Positions 19,405-27,932 of a stretch of 64,000 nt of DNA are shown here, piece after piece. The stretch comes from Streptomyces hokutonensis. Its GTDB lineage: Bacteria > Actinomycetota > Actinomycetes > Streptomycetales > Streptomycetaceae. Under the pieces are notes generated by a model. The model had not been told where the DNA came from. It was given only the letters and a program-made list of their open reading frames with translations, and made no database searches. Where the stretch lies: NCBI RefSeq assembly GCF_000376565.1, contig NZ_BARG01000042.1, forward strand, positions 62,001 to 126,000, given 5' to 3'. Within the stretch, counting starts at the first letter, position 1. Every line of letters starts with the position of its first letter. A program made the position numbers and the translations under genes.

Positions 19405-19666
19405 GAGTCCCTTCCCCAAGAGCCGCGTCCGGCTGCTGCTCGCCGGACGCCAAATGCCACATTACGGGATGAAAGGAACGACTCTCCAGGCGGCACTCCG
19501 TCCCACCCGGACCCTCTTCCACGCCTCCACCGTACGCCCCAACTCCGGTCCCCCGCAGCCGCGTCCACCCTCCGAAACACGACCGTCACCCCAGGGCTTC
19601 AGCGCCGCCGACCGGGCATGAGGTAGAGTGAGCGGGCATTCGACACCGGCTCAACCGGCGTCTTAC

Positions 19667-19737
19667 GCGGGTGTAGTTTAGTGGTAGAACATCAGCTTCC
19701 CAAGCTGAGAGTGCGAGTTCGATTCTCGTCACCCGCT
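19667..19737 (+). tRNA. tRNA-Gly (anticodon CCC)
   Basis: The 71-nt cloverleaf has acceptor arms GCGGGTG (19667-19673) and CACCCGC (19730-19736), anticodon stem TCAGC/GCTGA with loop TTCCCAA (anticodon 19699-19701), and T-loop TTCGATT. CCA is not encoded. A TAGAGT -10-like box sits at 19,624. The 3' part from 19,695 is repeated three times downstream as attachment sites. Confidence 0.95.
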
Positions 19738-19745
19738 TTTCTTGA

Positions 19746-19775
19746 AGCCCCAGGTCAGCAGCCTGGGGCTCTTTC
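19746..19775 (+). terminator. tRNA-Gly terminator
   Basis: AGCCCCAGG pairs with CCTGGGGCT across a seven-base loop, followed by CTTTC. Equivalent hairpins follow each downstream att copy. Confidence 0.75.
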
Positions 19776-20017
19776 ATGGCGGGCTCTCAGTCGCATTTTC
19801 CGGCGCACAAGACACCCGAAGATTGGGCACGCGGAGGGCACGAGCGCTTGCCGAGTGCCACCCACTCGCCACTCCGACTGCCGGAACACGCCGCTGACCT
19901 GCCGTTTCATGACACTCACCGCAGCGGTCACCGATGAGAGCCCTCAGCCTGCCGCCCCCTGCGGACCAACTGGCGCTTTCCTGCACTGTGAAGGGGACAG
20001 CAGTCTCAGGCTTGCCA

Positions 20018-20038
20018 TGTAAGACAGATCGTCTTACA
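20018..20038 (+). promoter_or_regulatory. Toxin-antitoxin operator
   Basis: TGTAAGAC, five bases and GTCTTACA form a perfect inverted repeat ending eight bases before the antitoxin ATG. This is the expected place for autorepression by the antitoxin or the complex. Confidence 0.75.
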
Positions 20039-20046
20039 TTGGTTTC

Positions 20047-20280
20047 ATGGCTGACACCATCACGATCCGCAGCGACTCGGAGACCGAGCACGCTCTGGAC
20101 GTTCTCACCCATGACGGCAGTTCACGCTCGGCAGCCATCCGCCAAGCCGTGCTCGAAGCCGCCCTACGCAAAGAGCGGGCCGCCGCGATGCGTCGCGCCG
20201 TCCTGCGTATGCCGCTTGGTGAACCGGACGGCATCGACATCGCCGCGGAAATCGCCCACAGTCGCGAGGACGAGCGCTGA
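20047..20280 (+). CDS. VapB-like antitoxin (ribbon-helix-helix)
   Basis: The 77-residue protein has an N-terminal ribbon-helix-helix pattern (DTITIRSDSETEHALDVLTHDGSSRSAAIRQAVLEAALRKE). Its polar C-terminus (MPLGEPDGIDIAAEIAHSREDER) likely wraps the toxin. It is expected to bind the inverted repeat just upstream and to neutralise the PIN toxin. The stop TGA overlaps the toxin start by one base (TGATG), a coupling typical of toxin-antitoxin pairs. It lies on the short island segment directly after tRNA-Gly. Confidence 0.85.
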   Translation: MADTITIRSDSETEHALDVLTHDGSSRSAAIRQAVLEAALRKERAAAMRRAVLRMPLGEPDGIDIAAEIAHSREDER

Positions 20281-20672
20281 TGATCTATCTCGACTCGGCC
20301 GCCGTCGTGAAACTCGTCCACGCCGAGTCCGAGTCGCAGGCTTTGCGCGACTGGCTCGACGAACGAGCCGAGACCGGATGGACGAGTTCGGTTCTGGTGG
20401 AGATCGAGTCGTCGCGGGCCCTTGGGCGCTACGCCCCGGAGGCTGTCGCCCGGCTCCACCCGGTCCTCGACCTGATCGAGTTGGTGGAGCTGGATGCCGG
20501 CATTCGCATCTTGGCCCAGACCGTCAAACCTGTGACCGTACGGAGTCTGGACGCCATCCACCTGGCAACGGCTCTCCGTATCCGCTCCCAGCTGACCTCC
20601 TTCGTCACGTACGACAAACGACTGGCCGATGCTGCTCAAGCAGCCGGACTGACCGTCGACATGCCCAACTGA
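20280..20672 (+). CDS. VapC-like PIN-domain toxin
   Basis: The 130-residue protein is a complete PIN-domain nuclease. The four acidic metal ligands are visible: Asp5 in MIYLDSAA, Glu in LVEIESSRAL (about 43), Asp in RSLDAIHLATAL (about 96) and Asp in TYDKRLADAA (about 114). VapC toxins cleave tRNA or rRNA. The gene is probably active because the motifs are intact and the antitoxin is present. It may act to stabilise the island. Confidence 0.88.
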   Translation: MIYLDSAAVVKLVHAESESQALRDWLDERAETGWTSSVLVEIESSRALGRYAPEAVARLHPVLDLIELVELDAGIRILAQTVKPVTVRSLDAIHLATALRIRSQLTSFVTYDKRLADAAQAAGLTVDMPN

Positions 20673-20828
20673 GACATCTCTTCACCGTCAGGGCCCGGCA
20701 GAGGCTCCCGGCCTATGGATACCTGAGGCGTCGCCCGAGCAAAGCGTCAGGCCACCGCTCAGCAAGCCTTCGGTGGAACACACGTCGACGTCCCGCTGAA
20801 GGCGCCCGCATCGACCTCGCTTCAACCG

Positions 20829-20996
20829 CGTGCCCCATCCGTGCCCTTCAGGGCGGACGACAACGGCCACCAAAGGTGCGATCCCGACCCGCCCACGGGG
20901 CCTGACCTCACGTTTCCACAGGTCAGTACAGTAGTCGGCGAGCAAGCTCCGTCGCTTCCCAAGCTAAGAGTGCGAGTTCGATTCTCGTCACCCGCT
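20829..20996 (+). mobile_element. att site copy 2 (tRNA-Gly 3' duplication)
   Basis: Positions 20954-20996 repeat the last 43 nt of tRNA-Gly with one change (A for G at 20965). The 5' half of the tRNA is absent. About 110 bases upstream, paired GTGCCC motifs (20830 and 20841) resemble integrase arm sites that recur at copies 3 and 4. A hairpin (21005-21015 with 21021-21031) followed by TCTTTG comes after it. Confidence 0.85.
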
Positions 20997-21004
20997 CCAT
21001 GCGA

Positions 21005-21031
21005 AACCCCCGGGTCGATCACCCGGGGGTT
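21005..21031 (+). terminator. Hairpin after att copy 2
   Basis: AACCCCCGGGT pairs perfectly with ACCCGGGGGTT around a five-base loop. It is analogous to the tRNA terminator. Confidence 0.7.
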
Positions 21032-21233
21032 CTTTGCTGTCCAGTCCAATGTGCGGTTTCCGCGCCCCCCGCGTGCCCCGAGTGCAGGTGGTCCCCCACG
21101 AGTCGACCCCGCTCGCGTCCCATCTGGCGTCCATCCTCCGCCCGGCGACGTCGTCCTCGTGAAGGCGTCCCGCGGCGGACAGCTTTGACAGATCGCCCAA
21201 GCACTCACCGGACAGCCCGTCACCGGCCTGTGA

Positions 21234-21458
21234 GCAGCCGTCGGACCATCACTTGTCGAGCAGCCATGGGCCCGATCAAACGGAGCAGCCGACCTCCGCG
21301 ATGAGTTCCGGGCTGTCCCTCGTGAGAACCGAAGCGGCGCTTTCGCGGGTCAGCGCATCGCCCTACGCGAACACACCACCATTTCCTGCGCCGCCGACCG
21401 CTACACACTCCAAGTCGACTTCAGCGTAATCGCGAGGTCATGGCTACTGACTAAATAA
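21234..21458 (+). pseudogene. Possible 3' relic of an unrecognised gene
   Basis: An open frame of 74 codons without ATG or GTG start ends in TAA. The residues look protein-like near the end (RIALREHTTISCAADRYTLQVDF, then SVIARSWLLTK). I do not recognise the family. The remaining part of 21032-21721 holds nothing else apart from a hairpin (21525-21535 with 21543-21553) between this relic and the convergent hydrolase gene. Confidence 0.25.
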
Positions 21459-21524
21459 ACTCGCCGAATTGAAGCGGGCCGAATTCGGTCTGCGGGTATC
21501 GCCGCTTCCCTTATGGGACGAAGA

Positions 21525-21553
21525 GCTCCCGCAAGCCGGATGCTTGCGGGAGC
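21525..21553. terminator. Hairpin downstream of the secreted hydrolase
   Basis: GCTCCCGCAAG pairs with CTTGCGGGAGC around a seven-base loop. Confidence 0.6.
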
Positions 21554-21721
21554 CCTTCTGCCCTCGGAGTGCGCGCGGAGCGCGGCCTGCGGTAGCGAGT
21601 CCCTCCCAGTCCTGCGTGGTCGTGGGGGCATCGCGTGTGCCGGTACGACGGCGAAGCAAGCCCATGGCACAGCCGCAGAAGCCCCGCGCCGATCAAACAG
21701 GCGCCCTGCTACTGGGACGGA

Positions 21722-22567
21722 TCAGTGCACGGAGTTGGCGGCGGCGACGATGGCGCGGTCGACCGCTCCCGGGCTGATCGAAGGAACGTCGTGTCCCGAG
21801 CGGGTGTAGGTGATGTGGGCGCCCACCCGGTTGGCCTGGAACTTCTGGGCGGCCGTCGGCACAGCGTGGTCCTCCGTCGAGATGACCGCCCACTTCGGCG
21901 TCTTCGCCGGCGGATTCACCGTGGCCTTGTCGGTGAAGGCCGAAAGGGCGACCGGCTCCTGAGTCACCGAGGCGACGCTGATGGCCGACTTCGACAGCCC
22001 GTTGCCGTACACGGTCCCGAACTTGTCCGCCTTGAGGTACACGTCGGTGTCACCGCCGGGCAGCGGAACGGTGCGGAAGTTCTCCGAAACGAGCTGCGAC
22101 CCGGGGAACTGTCCGATCAGTGAGCCGGCGGCTTCTCCCGCCTTGGGGATGAGAGCCGCCACGTAGACGAGGGCCTTGACGTTCGACGTCGTCGCGGCGA
22201 CCTGGCTGACGACCTCTCCCGCGTAGGAGTGGCCGACCAGCACCACGGGACCCTTGACGGTCTTGACCTGCGCCTCGACATAGGCGCTGTCGAAGGCCAG
22301 GCCGCGCAGCGGGGTGTCGATCGCGAGGACCGGGTAGCCCTGCTGCCGCAGGTAGCCGATCTCGCTGCTCCAGCTGGAGGAGTCGGCGAACGCCCCGTGG
22401 ACCAGGACCACCGTCGGCTTCGCGCGGTGCGCCGTCTGCGAGGCGACGGCGTGATCGTTCGCCCTGGTCGTGACGGCGCTCGCGTTCGTCACGGCAAGCG
22501 AGGCTACGACCGCGCCACTCACCAGCCCGGCAGCCACCAGCGTTTTGATTCGAACGGTGGACTTCAT
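21722..22567 (-). CDS. Secreted alpha/beta hydrolase
   Basis: The 281-residue protein has a signal peptide (about 1-31, ending TNASAV). The hydrolase fold has the oxyanion motif VLVHGAFAD (about 55), nucleophile Ser114 in VGHSYAGE, a likely Asp in STEDHAVP and His in SGHDVPSI. It belongs to the short group of esterase-like proteins often annotated as alpha/beta hydrolase; the substrate is unknown. The start has AGAGGAA upstream. A LysR-type operator of the island family lies 135 bases upstream, followed at 18 bases by CATAGT, so it is probably part of that regulon. Confidence 0.88.
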   Translation of the reverse strand: MKSTVRIKTLVAAGLVSGAVVASLAVTNASAVTTRANDHAVASQTAHRAKPTVVLVHGAFADSSSWSSEIGYLRQQGYPVLAIDTPLRGLAFDSAYVEAQVKTVKGPVVLVGHSYAGEVVSQVAATTSNVKALVYVAALIPKAGEAAGSLIGQFPGSQLVSENFRTVPLPGGDTDVYLKADKFGTVYGNGLSKSAISVASVTQEPVALSAFTDKATVNPPAKTPKWAVISTEDHAVPTAAQKFQANRVGAHITYTRSGHDVPSISPGAVDRAIVAAANSVH

Positions 22568-22701
22568 TTGTTGTTATTCCTCTCGAAGTTGTCCAGCCGA
22601 ATCGGCAGAGGAAGCGCCATGGTCCGCATGAACACGGAAACCTTTTCTCTTGCGGCCTGCTGCGCTTCGCCAAATCAACTATGGCGGTCGCTTCGGCGGA
22701 A

Positions 22702-22742
22702 CGCTAATGCCAATCCCGCTCCCGTCCATGTCGATCCGGCAT
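22702..22742 (-). promoter_or_regulatory. LysR-regulon operator/promoter 1 (secreted hydrolase)
   Basis: On the bottom strand it reads ATGCC-N5-GACAT-N15-TGGCATTAGCG. An 18-base spacer and CATAGT, a -10-like box, follow. It matches the shared architecture of six other sites in the island with two mismatches. Confidence 0.7.
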
Positions 22743-22922
22743 GAGCCGGCGAACGACATTTCCAGCACCGAATTCCTGACGTTTTAAGTGCGCGGAAATA
22801 CAGAGAATGAGGCACTGCGACGGGTACGAACGGGCACGGTCGCCACAGGACTGCGGTCGTCCCGGTGACCGGCCGACGATCATGTGAAGCCGGTGACGTC
22901 AGCACGCCGACAGCTGATGTCA

Positions 22923-22950
22923 CAGGGTTCGAACCCCTGCCGTTCATCCA
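22923..22950 (+). other. tRNA T-arm/CCA-like fragment
   Basis: CAGGG-TTCGAAC-CCCTG is a perfect T-stem-loop, followed by CCGTTCATCCA, like a tRNA 3' end. The matching acceptor 5' strand and anticodon arm are not found upstream, so it is not an intact tRNA. It could be a scar of another tRNA-targeted insertion or chance. Confidence 0.4.
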
Positions 22951-23020
22951 TGACTTGGAGCCTCAGTGCACTACGGACTCATCGCTCCGAGCGCGCTCGC
23001 CACCGCCCCACAGCAACGGT

Positions 23021-23557
23021 GGATACGACGTCTCCCATTACGACCTGCGGCTGAAGTACCAGTCGGCACGGACGAGTTGGCGGGGACTCCCAGGACGGGG
23101 TTGGACCAGGGCGCGGACATCACCGTCGTAGTGCGCTACAGCGAGACACCCGCGTCGAAGCATGCATACGGATTCACCGCCTGGCTGTACACGGCGGACG
23201 GCGCGGTCGCGGCCAACGAGCCGGAGTCGGCGTGGTGATGGTTCCCCATCCGTACGACGCGCTCGGCGGCCATGTGCCGGACGTGCCCACCGGTTTCGCG
23301 CTGGAGACCCGGACCCGGCCCTTCTACAGCCCCCCCGAGGGGGGCCGCAGAAGCACACCTACAGCAACGCGTCGGTCGTGGACTTCCAGCGGTACGCCGA
23401 GAAGGTGTCCCGCAGGGAGCTGGGCGCGCTGTTCGACACATGGCTCTTCAAGCCGGCCAAGCCGGCGGTGCCCGCCGCGGTCGGCAGGTCTTCCCTTCCG
23501 GTTCGGCCCAAGTCGTGGAAGCAGATCGAGGCGACGAACGAGGTGCACGAGCACTGA
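23021..23557 (+). pseudogene. Decayed M1-family (aminopeptidase N-like) metallopeptidase
   Basis: Pieces of an M1 peptidase appear in order but in different frames. GYDVSHYDLRLKY is the N-terminal strand. DITVVVRYSETPASKHAYGFTAWLYTADGAVAANEPESAW comes next, then ALETRTRPFYSP from the core. The C-terminus is TYSNASVVDFQRYAEKVSRRELGALFDTWLFKPAKPA. The zinc motif HExxH and several hundred codons are missing. Intact homologues are about 450-500 residues; here only about 540 bases remain with at least three frameshifts. It is clearly non-functional. Confidence 0.75.
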
Positions 23558-23695
23558 GCGGTGGGCAGCCCGCGTCTTCCCCCGTCACCATCGCGGCCCT
23601 GTTCGGCTGAGCGGCGGACCGCCGGGCCGGCCACAACGGTCACGGCACACCCCGTTCTCGGGCGCCGTCATGTGTACATCCAGATAGGACAAGTA

Positions 23696-25072
23696 GTGCG
23701 CATACACAAACTGGGCTCTGCCCTGGTCGGAGTCGTCGCCGTGCTGGCGCTGACCACCGGATCACCTGCTTCCGAAGCAGCCGCTCCCGCCCAGCCGGAC
23801 TCCGGCTCACCCGCGCCCGGTGCCCTGCACAGCGAGCACGTGGTCCCCGGCAAGACGGGGTCGGCGGTTCGGAAGGAACTGCCTGCCGAGGTCTCCCGGC
23901 GGTTCTACGAGCTCAACTTCGCCGGGCACGTCGGCTCGGTCGGCGTCGCCGAGGACGCGCCGTCCGCCGCGGATGCCACCACGAGCGCCCTGTCCTCCTG
24001 GACGGGGAAGTTCCACGCCTCCTGGGGCGTCTCCCCGACCAGCGGAACCATGCACGGAGCGCAGGCCACGCACAGCGTGAACCTCTCGGCCCCGGTCACC
24101 GGCGACGACACGGTCTACGCGCCGACCCTGGACCCGAGTTACGCGAGCTGCATCGAGATGACCACGATCTACTTCCGCAGCTCGATCTGGGTCGGCGCGT
24201 GGGACTGGTGTGCGGCAGCGCCGGGCTGGGCGAAGACCACGGTCGTCGACTCCGCCTTCCTGGACACCTACACCAAGAAAGTGAACGGCCGGCCGTCGTA
24301 CTCGGTCCAGGACATCCAGACCAATGCGACGACCAACGAGTGGACCTCGTACCTCTACAACTACGACACGCACGCCTGGGAGCCCTTCTTCCAGAGCGCG
24401 AACACCAGCAAGCTCGGCAGTTCCGGCGGCGGCTGGGACATGATGGAGGTCTACACGAACTACGACCCCACGACCGGTGAGGGCCAGTACTGCGCGGAGA
24501 CCAAGGGCGCGGTGTACCAGACCACGGGACTCCAGTACCAGTCCTCCTACGGCGGCGGCTGGACGGCGGCCACGGCGGCCAACTCGACCGTGCCGGCCAC
24601 CGTGAAGTCGTCCGACCTCGGTTGCTCGGATCTGTCCTACGCGGTGCTGACGGCGAACAGCGGGTTCTCCTTGACCAACGAGAAGAACCCGACGGGCCCC
24701 CTCAGCAACTCCGCCGGGATGTGTGTGGACAACCGCTCGGGGAACACCACGAACGGCAACCCGATCCAGCTGTATTGGTGCAACGACACGAACTCGCAGC
24801 AGTGGACGCTGAACCTCAACGGCACGCTGACGGTGGAGAACAAGTGCATGGCCGTCAAGGGCGGAGGCACGGCCGACGGCACCGCCGTGGAGCTGGACGA
24901 CTGCGACGGCTCCGGCGGCGGGACCTGGCAGACGCGCGCCGACGGCACGATCTACAACCCGCAGTCCGGCAAGTGCCTTGATGCCACCGCGAATTACACC
25001 ACCGCCGGCACGCAGCTCCAGATCGCGAGCTGCACCGGTGCCGTCAACCAGAGGTGGAACCTGCCCACCTGA
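23696..25072 (+). CDS. Secreted protein with C-terminal ricin-type beta-trefoil lectin
   Basis: The 458-residue protein begins at GTG 23696 (VRIHKLGSALVGVVAVLALTTG) with AGGAC upstream, and has a signal peptide of about 30 residues. Residues 90-320 are an aromatic-rich domain with paired Cys (SYASCIEMTT, WDWCAAAPGW, GQYCAETKGA) that I cannot place. Residues 325-458 are a ricin B-type trefoil with repeated Q-W motifs (MCVDNRSGNT...NSQQWTL, KCMAVKGGG, KCLDATANYT...NQRWNL). It probably binds a polysaccharide outside the cell. The frame opens earlier at 23,561, but that part overlaps pseudogene debris. Confidence 0.82.
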   Translation: MRIHKLGSALVGVVAVLALTTGSPASEAAAPAQPDSGSPAPGALHSEHVVPGKTGSAVRKELPAEVSRRFYELNFAGHVGSVGVAEDAPSAADATTSALSSWTGKFHASWGVSPTSGTMHGAQATHSVNLSAPVTGDDTVYAPTLDPSYASCIEMTTIYFRSSIWVGAWDWCAAAPGWAKTTVVDSAFLDTYTKKVNGRPSYSVQDIQTNATTNEWTSYLYNYDTHAWEPFFQSANTSKLGSSGGGWDMMEVYTNYDPTTGEGQYCAETKGAVYQTTGLQYQSSYGGGWTAATAANSTVPATVKSSDLGCSDLSYAVLTANSGFSLTNEKNPTGPLSNSAGMCVDNRSGNTTNGNPIQLYWCNDTNSQQWTLNLNGTLTVENKCMAVKGGGTADGTAVELDDCDGSGGGTWQTRADGTIYNPQSGKCLDATANYTTAGTQLQIASCTGAVNQRWNLPT

Positions 25073-25082
25073 CACTGCGTCG

Positions 25083-25127
25083 AGGGCGGCCTGCCGAAGC
25101 GTGCTCACGCACCCGGTAGGCCGCCCT
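25083..25127 (+). terminator. Terminator after lectin gene
   Basis: AGGGCGGCCT pairs with AGGCCGCCCT around a partly structured 25-base loop, ten bases after the stop. Confidence 0.65.
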
Positions 25128-25439
25128 GTGGTGGGATCCCTCGAAGTCTCCGGTGGGGGCCGGACCTGCTCGGACAAGAGCGCGCGAGGGCCCATGGCAC
25201 CGGACACGACGATGTTCCCGCCTCCCGTCCGTCTCTTCCGCCGCCCCCTGCCCTCCAGGCGTCCAGAAGCGCGGCCCGGACCGCCTCCTCCGACTCCTCC
25301 GGTTCCGTGTCTTCGCCGGAAGTCGCCGCTCGCTCGTCCATGTTTCGTCTCTCCGTCGGTCTGTTCGCCTCGGTCGGCAGTGGGCGGTCCGGGCTGTCGC
25401 ATCGAGCTCCGGGTCCGTAGGAGCCGTTCAGTCGTCACT

Positions 25440-26189
25440 TCAGTGCCTGCCGCGCTTCGCCGGCCCAGGCGTTTCCCGGGTCTTTTCGACGACGCCCATG
25501 AACGTCGTACGCCCCCATTGGGTCGTGCAGTCGACCGACAGTCCACGCCGTGCGAGGCGCTCGTCGAGCCGTACGATCCTGCCGTGCAGCGCTCGGCGGC
25601 TCATCGGTTCCCCGGCGGTACCGAGCAGCAGGCACAGGTCGTGGCAGCACCAGGGCCGCGAGGCGGAACAGAGGACCTCGAACAGCACCTGCTGGGAGTG
25701 CTGTTGGAGGCCGACCTCACGGAACGCTGGCGAATCCTCGGCTTGCCGCTGCCGCGTGGGTCTCATGTCCAGCCATCGCCGCTCCGCGGTGATTCTGCTC
25801 GCGAGTTCCCTGGGCGGCGAGTCGCGGAGGAGGACGTTGGCGGCGCCCGCCAGGAGAAGCCCTACGGAATCCGTGTGATCGGGTACGAGCACGACCACGG
25901 ATGAGATGTTGCTGAGCGCGCGCACGCGTTGCTCAAGACCGTCGCTCCACTGCGCCCCGGGTACGTCCAGGACGGCGAGGCGAGTGCCGGCCTCGTGCAG
26001 CAGCGCGCCGTAAGCCCGCTCGGAGCCCCAGTTATGAGTCCGGGCGGGCAGCACATGCTGACTGCGCAGGGCGCGGAGCAAGGACGCCGTCCGCTCGCGC
26101 TGAAGCGTGAGCACCGTGCTCACGGGATAGGTGACTTCCTCCTCTTCCATGAGGCCGATGGGACCGTGGCCGATGCTGAGGTCGGTCAT
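25440..26189 (-). CDS. Orphan receiver-like/winged-helix regulator
   Basis: The 249-residue protein is read from ATG 26189 (MTDLSIGHGPIGLMEEEE); an upstream frame of 69 codons is open but lacks regulator similarity. Residues 15-140 resemble a degenerate receiver domain (RLAVLDVPGAQWSDG, SSVVVLVPDHTDSVGLLLAGAANVLLRDSPPRELASRI). Residues 175-245 resemble a winged helix (LFEVLCSASRPWCCHDLCLLL, RALHGRIVRLDERLARRGLSV). No kinase is nearby and the phosphorylation pocket looks incomplete. The operator at 26337-26377 points at this gene, so it may be controlled by the LysR regulators. Confidence 0.65.
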   Translation of the reverse strand: MTDLSIGHGPIGLMEEEEVTYPVSTVLTLQRERTASLLRALRSQHVLPARTHNWGSERAYGALLHEAGTRLAVLDVPGAQWSDGLEQRVRALSNISSVVVLVPDHTDSVGLLLAGAANVLLRDSPPRELASRITAERRWLDMRPTRQRQAEDSPAFREVGLQQHSQQVLFEVLCSASRPWCCHDLCLLLGTAGEPMSRRALHGRIVRLDERLARRGLSVDCTTQWGRTTFMGVVEKTRETPGPAKRGRH

Positions 26190-26336
26190 GTTCGACGTTC
26201 GCCCTCCGGGGTTGCGGAGCCTGGACCTGGGCTGGAGGCGTTGGCGAAGGCCGGCCCTCTCGGACGTCAGCGGGTCGGCGGGCGACAGAGGCGGACCCGC
26301 CCCGCCCGCCGATTCTCGGTCAGGCTCCGCCGATAT

Positions 26337-26377
26337 CGCCGATACCGACTCGGGCCGTTCTGATGCCGGATCGGCAT
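26337..26377 (-). promoter_or_regulatory. LysR-regulon operator/promoter 2 (receiver-like regulator)
   Basis: On the bottom strand it reads ATGCC-GGATC-class-GGCAT with perfect 5-base arms, then 15 bases and CGGTATCGGCG (two changes from GGCATTGGCG). GAGAAT follows 19 bases later. It lies in the divergent region 26190-26684 before the MFS-VanX-Ddl operon, which otherwise shows no gene. Confidence 0.65.
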
Positions 26378-26684
26378 GTGCCCAGCTCCCCGACACGCCA
26401 TTCGCACAACTGCCGTGCCGCAGTGTCTGTTCGGCCCCTGTCGAGGTCCTGTTGGTACCCGATGCGCCACGGCAGCCGTGAACACGTCACCCGGACCCCT
26501 ACGTTGGTCCACGTCGGCCTCCCCCGGTCCCCCTCGGTGGGAGGCCGCGCCGATGCCCGTCGAGTCGCCTTCGGCGTCGGAGTCATGGAGAGCGCGGCCT
26601 GTCGAAAGGCCAAGTGACGTGCGCCCTGTGGGTTGCCGCTCGCCCTTCCCGTTCCGCCCTTCCCGTACAGAGAGCCGAACAACG

Positions 26685-27932
26685 ATGCTCGAAGAGCTTC
26701 ATGTCCAGTCCGAGGCAAGGGACAGGCGGCCCGGCAGGCGGGCCGACCATGCGGTTTCTCGCCGAAGGTCGGCTGTCTTCTTATCCGCCGTGCTGACGAC
26801 GTTCCTTGCCGCCTCCAGTGCGCCCACTCCGCTCTACCGCGTCTACCAGGCGAGTTGGCACCTCTCCTCCGGCACGGTCACCGTGGTCTACGGCGTGTAC
26901 TGCCTGAGCGTCCTGGTCGCGCTCCTGACCGTCGGGGCGCTCTCCGATCATGTCGGCCGGCGGCCGGTCATCGGCGTCGCTCTCGCCCTCGAAGCACTGT
27001 CCATGCTGCTCTTCCTGCAGGCCGGCGGTGTGACCTCGCTGATCCTCGCCCGGACGCTCCAGGGGCTGGCCACGGGTGCCGCGACGAGTGCGCTGGGTGC
27101 CGCCCTGCTCGACGTGACCAAACGGTGGGGGCCCCTGTTCGTCAGCGTCGCTCCGCTCATCGGCATGGCGTCGGGGACGCTCGGTACGAGCCTGCTCATG
27201 GACCTGATTCCGGCTCACCTCGGCAGCGTGTACACGCTGCTGTTCAGCGCGCTGGCCGTCCAGATGCTGGGTTTGGCCTTCCTCCCGGAATCGAGGCTGC
27301 CGAGCCCGGGAGCCTGGCTTTCGGTGCGACCGCGGATCCGCGCTCCCCGGTCCAGCCGCCGAGCCCTCCTTGTCACCGCACCCGTGTTCGTGGCTGTCTG
27401 GGCCCTGGGCGGTTTCTATCTGTCCCTCGGACCCGATCTGGTCCAGGGCATCACCGGATCGGCGTCGTCGACCGCCGACGGCCTGATCGTGTCCCTGCTG
27501 ACCGCCAGTGCGGTACCGGCAGTGCTGCTGACGCGGCATGGGGACGCCGGCCGGACGGCCTTGGGCGGCTCCCTGCTTCTGACGACGGGGGTGGCCGTCA
27601 CGCTGCTGGCCGCGCACCGCGACTCCTCCACAGCTCTGTACGTGGGGACCGCGGTGGCCGGTGCGGGATTCGGCCCGGCGTTCCAGGGCGGCGTCCGTCT
27701 GGTGACGGCGAACGTCCTCGCGACGGAACGGGCGGGCCTGATGGCCGCCATCTACACGATCACTTATACGTCGATGTGCGTTCCGGTACTGGTCACGGGT
27801 TTACTCGTCGGCGAATACGGTCTCCTGCACTGCACCTTGTTCTTCGGTATTTTCGTCATGGCGCTCTCGCTGACGCCGTTCGCGGGTCTGGGGAAATTCT
27901 CCGCCCATATATCAAGTAGGGGTACGGCATAG
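26685..27932 (+). CDS. MFS transporter (12-TM) of the VanX-Ddl operon
   Basis: The 415-residue protein has about twelve helices, starting after a polar N-terminus of about 25 residues. The MFS signature loop between helices 2 and 3 is GALSDHVGRRPVIG. Residues near SSAPTPLYRVYQ resemble drug/proton or solute exporters of actinobacteria. It ends one base before the VanX start (TAGTG), so it is co-transcribed with VanX and probably Ddl. One Leu codon is TTA (27801-27803), so synthesis should depend on the bldA tRNA. Export of a D-Ala-containing or peptidoglycan-targeting compound is inferred only from the neighbours. Confidence 0.85.
   Translation: MLEELHVQSEARDRRPGRRADHAVSRRRSAVFLSAVLTTFLAASSAPTPLYRVYQASWHLSSGTVTVVYGVYCLSVLVALLTVGALSDHVGRRPVIGVALALEALSMLLFLQAGGVTSLILARTLQGLATGAATSALGAALLDVTKRWGPLFVSVAPLIGMASGTLGTSLLMDLIPAHLGSVYTLLFSALAVQMLGLAFLPESRLPSPGAWLSVRPRIRAPRSSRRALLVTAPVFVAVWALGGFYLSLGPDLVQGITGSASSTADGLIVSLLTASAVPAVLLTRHGDAGRTALGGSLLLTTGVAVTLLAAHRDSSTALYVGTAVAGAGFGPAFQGGVRLVTANVLATERAGLMAAIYTITYTSMCVPVLVTGLLVGEYGLLHCTLFFGIFVMALSLTPFAGLGKFSAHISSRGTA

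Noticed and set aside
20954..20996. Second tRNA-Gly gene
   Set aside because: Only the 3' 43 nt match; the acceptor 5' strand, D-arm and 5' anticodon stem are missing, and the same holds at 43081 and 53544.
25105..25341. 78-codon bottom-strand frame (MDERAATSGEDTEPEE)
   Set aside because: It has GGAGAG near the ATG and reasonable codon use at first, but the second half is low-quality, it runs into the terminator of the lectin gene and no family is recognised. It is possible but not supported.
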